64,000 bases of DNA from Deltaproteobacteria bacterium. Lineage in GTDB: Bacteria > Myxococcota_A > UBA796 > SXON01. The stretch spans positions 1-64,000 of the forward strand of contig BJHF01000002.1 in the NCBI GenBank assembly GCA_014191855.1, written 5' to 3'. Positions 62,048 to 64,000 of this stretch are shown here, piece by piece. Made by a program: the position numbers and the translations under genes. A model generated the notes under the pieces. The model did not search any database and was not told the origin of the DNA. It was given only the letters and a program-made list of their open reading frames with translations. The first letter of the stretch is position 1. Every line of letters starts with the position of its first letter.

Positions 62048-62314
62048 CTACTTCTTGAGCGCGTTCGCCGCCTTCGCGAGGCGGCTGATGCGGCGCGCCG
62101 CGGTGCGGCGGTGCAGGATGCCCTTGCGAGCCATCTTGTGCAGCGTCGACATCGTTTCGTTCAGGGTGACGGCGCTCGCCGCGGCATCGCCGGTGGCGAG
62201 CGTTTCGCGCATCGACTTGACGGCGTTCTTGACGCGGCTCCGGGCCGCGCGGTTGCGCTCCTTGGATTCGCCGGTGGTGCGGATGCGCTTGATGGCGCTC
62301 TTGTGGTGAGCCAT
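62048..62314 (-). CDS. rpsT: 30S ribosomal protein S20
   Basis: MAHHKSAIKRIRTTGESKERNRAARSRVKNAVKSMRETL..LHKMARKGILHRRTAARRISRLAKAANALKK. Confidence 0.97.
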   Translation of the reverse strand: MAHHKSAIKRIRTTGESKERNRAARSRVKNAVKSMRETLATGDAAASAVTLNETMSTLHKMARKGILHRRTAARRISRLAKAANALKK

Positions 62315-62472
62315 GGGTACACTCCAGTCTGCTGTACAGAGTTCGTTCGGGGTGCGCGTCTAAAAGCTCGCCGGGCGCTTGTCAAGGCGGGTCAGATCCG
62401 GTAGACAGAGCATCCCCCCGATCGCTTCCCCGCGATCTCTCCGTACCCCGCCCCCGACGGACTCTGATTGCG

Positions 62473-63300
62473 ATGCTGGCCGAGCGCGCCTCGCTTGCGC
62501 ATCCGAGCGCAGACCCTGTAAGCCAACGGTCAGAACCGCCGGTTCATATCGGCGTTTATGACGGTCCGCTGGACCTGTTGGTGTACCTCGTGCGCCGCGA
62601 AGGCGTTGCGCTGCGGGAGATTCCCGTCGCGCGCATCTGCGACGCCTACCTCCAACACCTCCAAAACCTCGACGAGATCGACGTCGACCGCGCCGGCGAG
62701 TACCTCGCCATGGCCAGCACGCTGTGCCTGCTCAAGGCGCGGGAGCTGTTGCCGAAGGCGCCGCGCGACGAGGAGAGCGAGGAGGAAGATCCTCGCCAGG
62801 CCCTCGAGCGCCGCCTCGTGGAGTACGAGCGCTTCCGGGATGCGGCGCAAGACCTCGGCAATCGCCAACTCCTGGATCGCGATGTTTTTGCGCGCCCGGA
62901 GGTGGCAGTTACCGCTTCCGAAACGCCGATCGACCCGAACACCGACACTTGGGGGCTCGCGACGCTGTTCTACGGCCTGCTGGAGCAGCGCAGCGCCGCG
63001 CCGCCGGAGCATAAGGTCACGTTCGAGGCCTATACCATGGCCGAGACCGTGCGCCGCGTGCTGCGCCTGCTTGATGACGGGGACGAGCACACGCTGTCCG
63101 AACTGTGGGCCGACATGCCGTTCCGCCGCGCGCGGCTCATCACCTTTCTCGGCGTGCTTGAGTCCGCGCGTTTCCAGCTCGTCGACGTGTGGCAGCGCAT
63201 TCATCTCGGCGCGATCAGCCTCAAAGCGCTGGTCCGCGCCGACGACGCCGACCTCTCGATGCTCGACTCCCACGAACACGACGACCTGAAACCCGAATGA
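62473..63300 (+). CDS. scpA: segregation and condensation protein ScpA
   Basis: VYDGPLDLLVYLVRREGVALREIPVARICDAYLQHLQNLDEIDVDRAGEYLAMASTLCLLKARELLPK. Confidence 0.95.
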   Translation: MLAERASLAHPSADPVSQRSEPPVHIGVYDGPLDLLVYLVRREGVALREIPVARICDAYLQHLQNLDEIDVDRAGEYLAMASTLCLLKARELLPKAPRDEESEEEDPRQALERRLVEYERFRDAAQDLGNRQLLDRDVFARPEVAVTASETPIDPNTDTWGLATLFYGLLEQRSAAPPEHKVTFEAYTMAETVRRVLRLLDDGDEHTLSELWADMPFRRARLITFLGVLESARFQLVDVWQRIHLGAISLKALVRADDADLSMLDSHEHDDLKPE

Positions 63301-63310
63301 GCCCCGCCCC

Positions 63311-63991
63311 ATGAGCACCTCCGACGACGAGAACATCATCGCGTTTCCCTCCGCCGAGCCCGAAGTGGCGGAGATCGACGAGGCCGGCGTTGAGGTTGAC
63401 CCTCGCGTTTGCCCCCCGGAGCTGTTGGTGCCGGCGATCGAGGCCTGCCTGTTTGCGGTTACGACGCCCGTAACCGTGGCGGCGCTGGCGGCTGCGCTGA
63501 GCGTCGACGAAGGGCTGGTGCTGGCCGGGCTCGAGACGCTCCGCGAGCGCCAGGCACGTGCCGGCGCCGGCGTGCGGCTGGTGGAGCTCGGCGAGGGCTG
63601 GCAGCTTCGCACCGAGGCGCGAATGGCGAGCTGGGTGGCGGCGATCCGGGGCGGGAAGCCGTTCCGCCTCAGCCGCGCCGCGCTTGAAACCCTGGCCGTT
63701 GTGGCGTTCCGGCAGCCCGTGACCAAGGGTGCGGTGGACGACGTTCGCGGCGTAGACAGCGGCGGGATCCTGCGCACGCTGCTCGACCGCGGCCTGGTGA
63801 AGATGGGCGGCCGCAGCGAAGAGCCGGGGCGGCCGATGCTCTACGGCACCACGCCGCAATTCCTCACGTTGTTTGGGATGCGCTCCCTCGCCGACCTCCC
63901 CACCCTGCGCGATCTCCGGGTGCTCCAGGACGACGACGCGGAGCGAGCCGTCGTGCCGGTGGTGCCGTTTCCGATCGAGGAGAAGAAGTAG
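63311..63991 (+). CDS. scpB: segregation and condensation protein ScpB
   Basis: IEACLFAVTTPVTVAALAAALSVDEGLV..GAGVRLVELGEGWQLRTEARMASWV..LSRAALETLAVVAFRQPVTKGAVDDVRGVDSGGILRTLLDRGLVKMGGRSEEPGRPMLYGTTPQFLTLFGM. Confidence 0.96.
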   Translation: MSTSDDENIIAFPSAEPEVAEIDEAGVEVDPRVCPPELLVPAIEACLFAVTTPVTVAALAAALSVDEGLVLAGLETLRERQARAGAGVRLVELGEGWQLRTEARMASWVAAIRGGKPFRLSRAALETLAVVAFRQPVTKGAVDDVRGVDSGGILRTLLDRGLVKMGGRSEEPGRPMLYGTTPQFLTLFGMRSLADLPTLRDLRVLQDDDAERAVVPVVPFPIEEKK

Positions 63992-64000
63992 GGGATGCGC

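Overview
This is a 64 kb window of high-GC, densely packed bacterial chromosome. Gene content suggests a Gram-negative, possibly myxobacterial/deltaproteobacterial-type genome, but the taxonomy is inference. I support about 65 protein-coding genes, one tRNA-Leu(TAA), several terminators, promoters and dyads, and three tandem-repeat tracts. I found no CRISPR array, rRNA, recognisable transposase or prophage.

Conserved housekeeping anchors:
- pal-like/cpoB, rimP-nusA-ylxR-infB-DUF503, and SPOR/LysM/dprA
- fabZ, lpxA-(Gfo/Idh oxidoreductase)-lpxB, and dnaK
- rpsU, holA/rpsT and scpA-scpB

These are interleaved with glycan-synthesis genes, lipoproteins with MopE/FG-GAP repeats, and several unusual genes.

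Most interesting candidates:
1. 35912-38077: a two-gene cassette. One gene is an intact PD-(D/E)XK nuclease with a Cas4/AddB-type Fe-S cysteine pattern. The other is a Y-family-polymerase-like protein that has lost its catalytic acidic residues, keeps a C-terminal QLSLL clamp-binding-like motif, and carries an unfamiliar N-terminal domain.
2. 23848-24960: a protein with two copies of a helix-turn-helix-like module separated by about 14 KPAPVAA heptads.
3. A perfect intrinsic terminator 18 nt upstream of the rimP-nusA-infB operon start, suggesting attenuation.
4. Recurrent -10-like hexamers 6-8 nt upstream of start codons, suggesting leaderless mRNAs.
5. A GGDEF-EAL protein translationally coupled to a BtrH/DUF4872-like protein.
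6. An orphan DUF4157-like HExxH protein.

All functional names come from reading the translations by eye; no database search was run.
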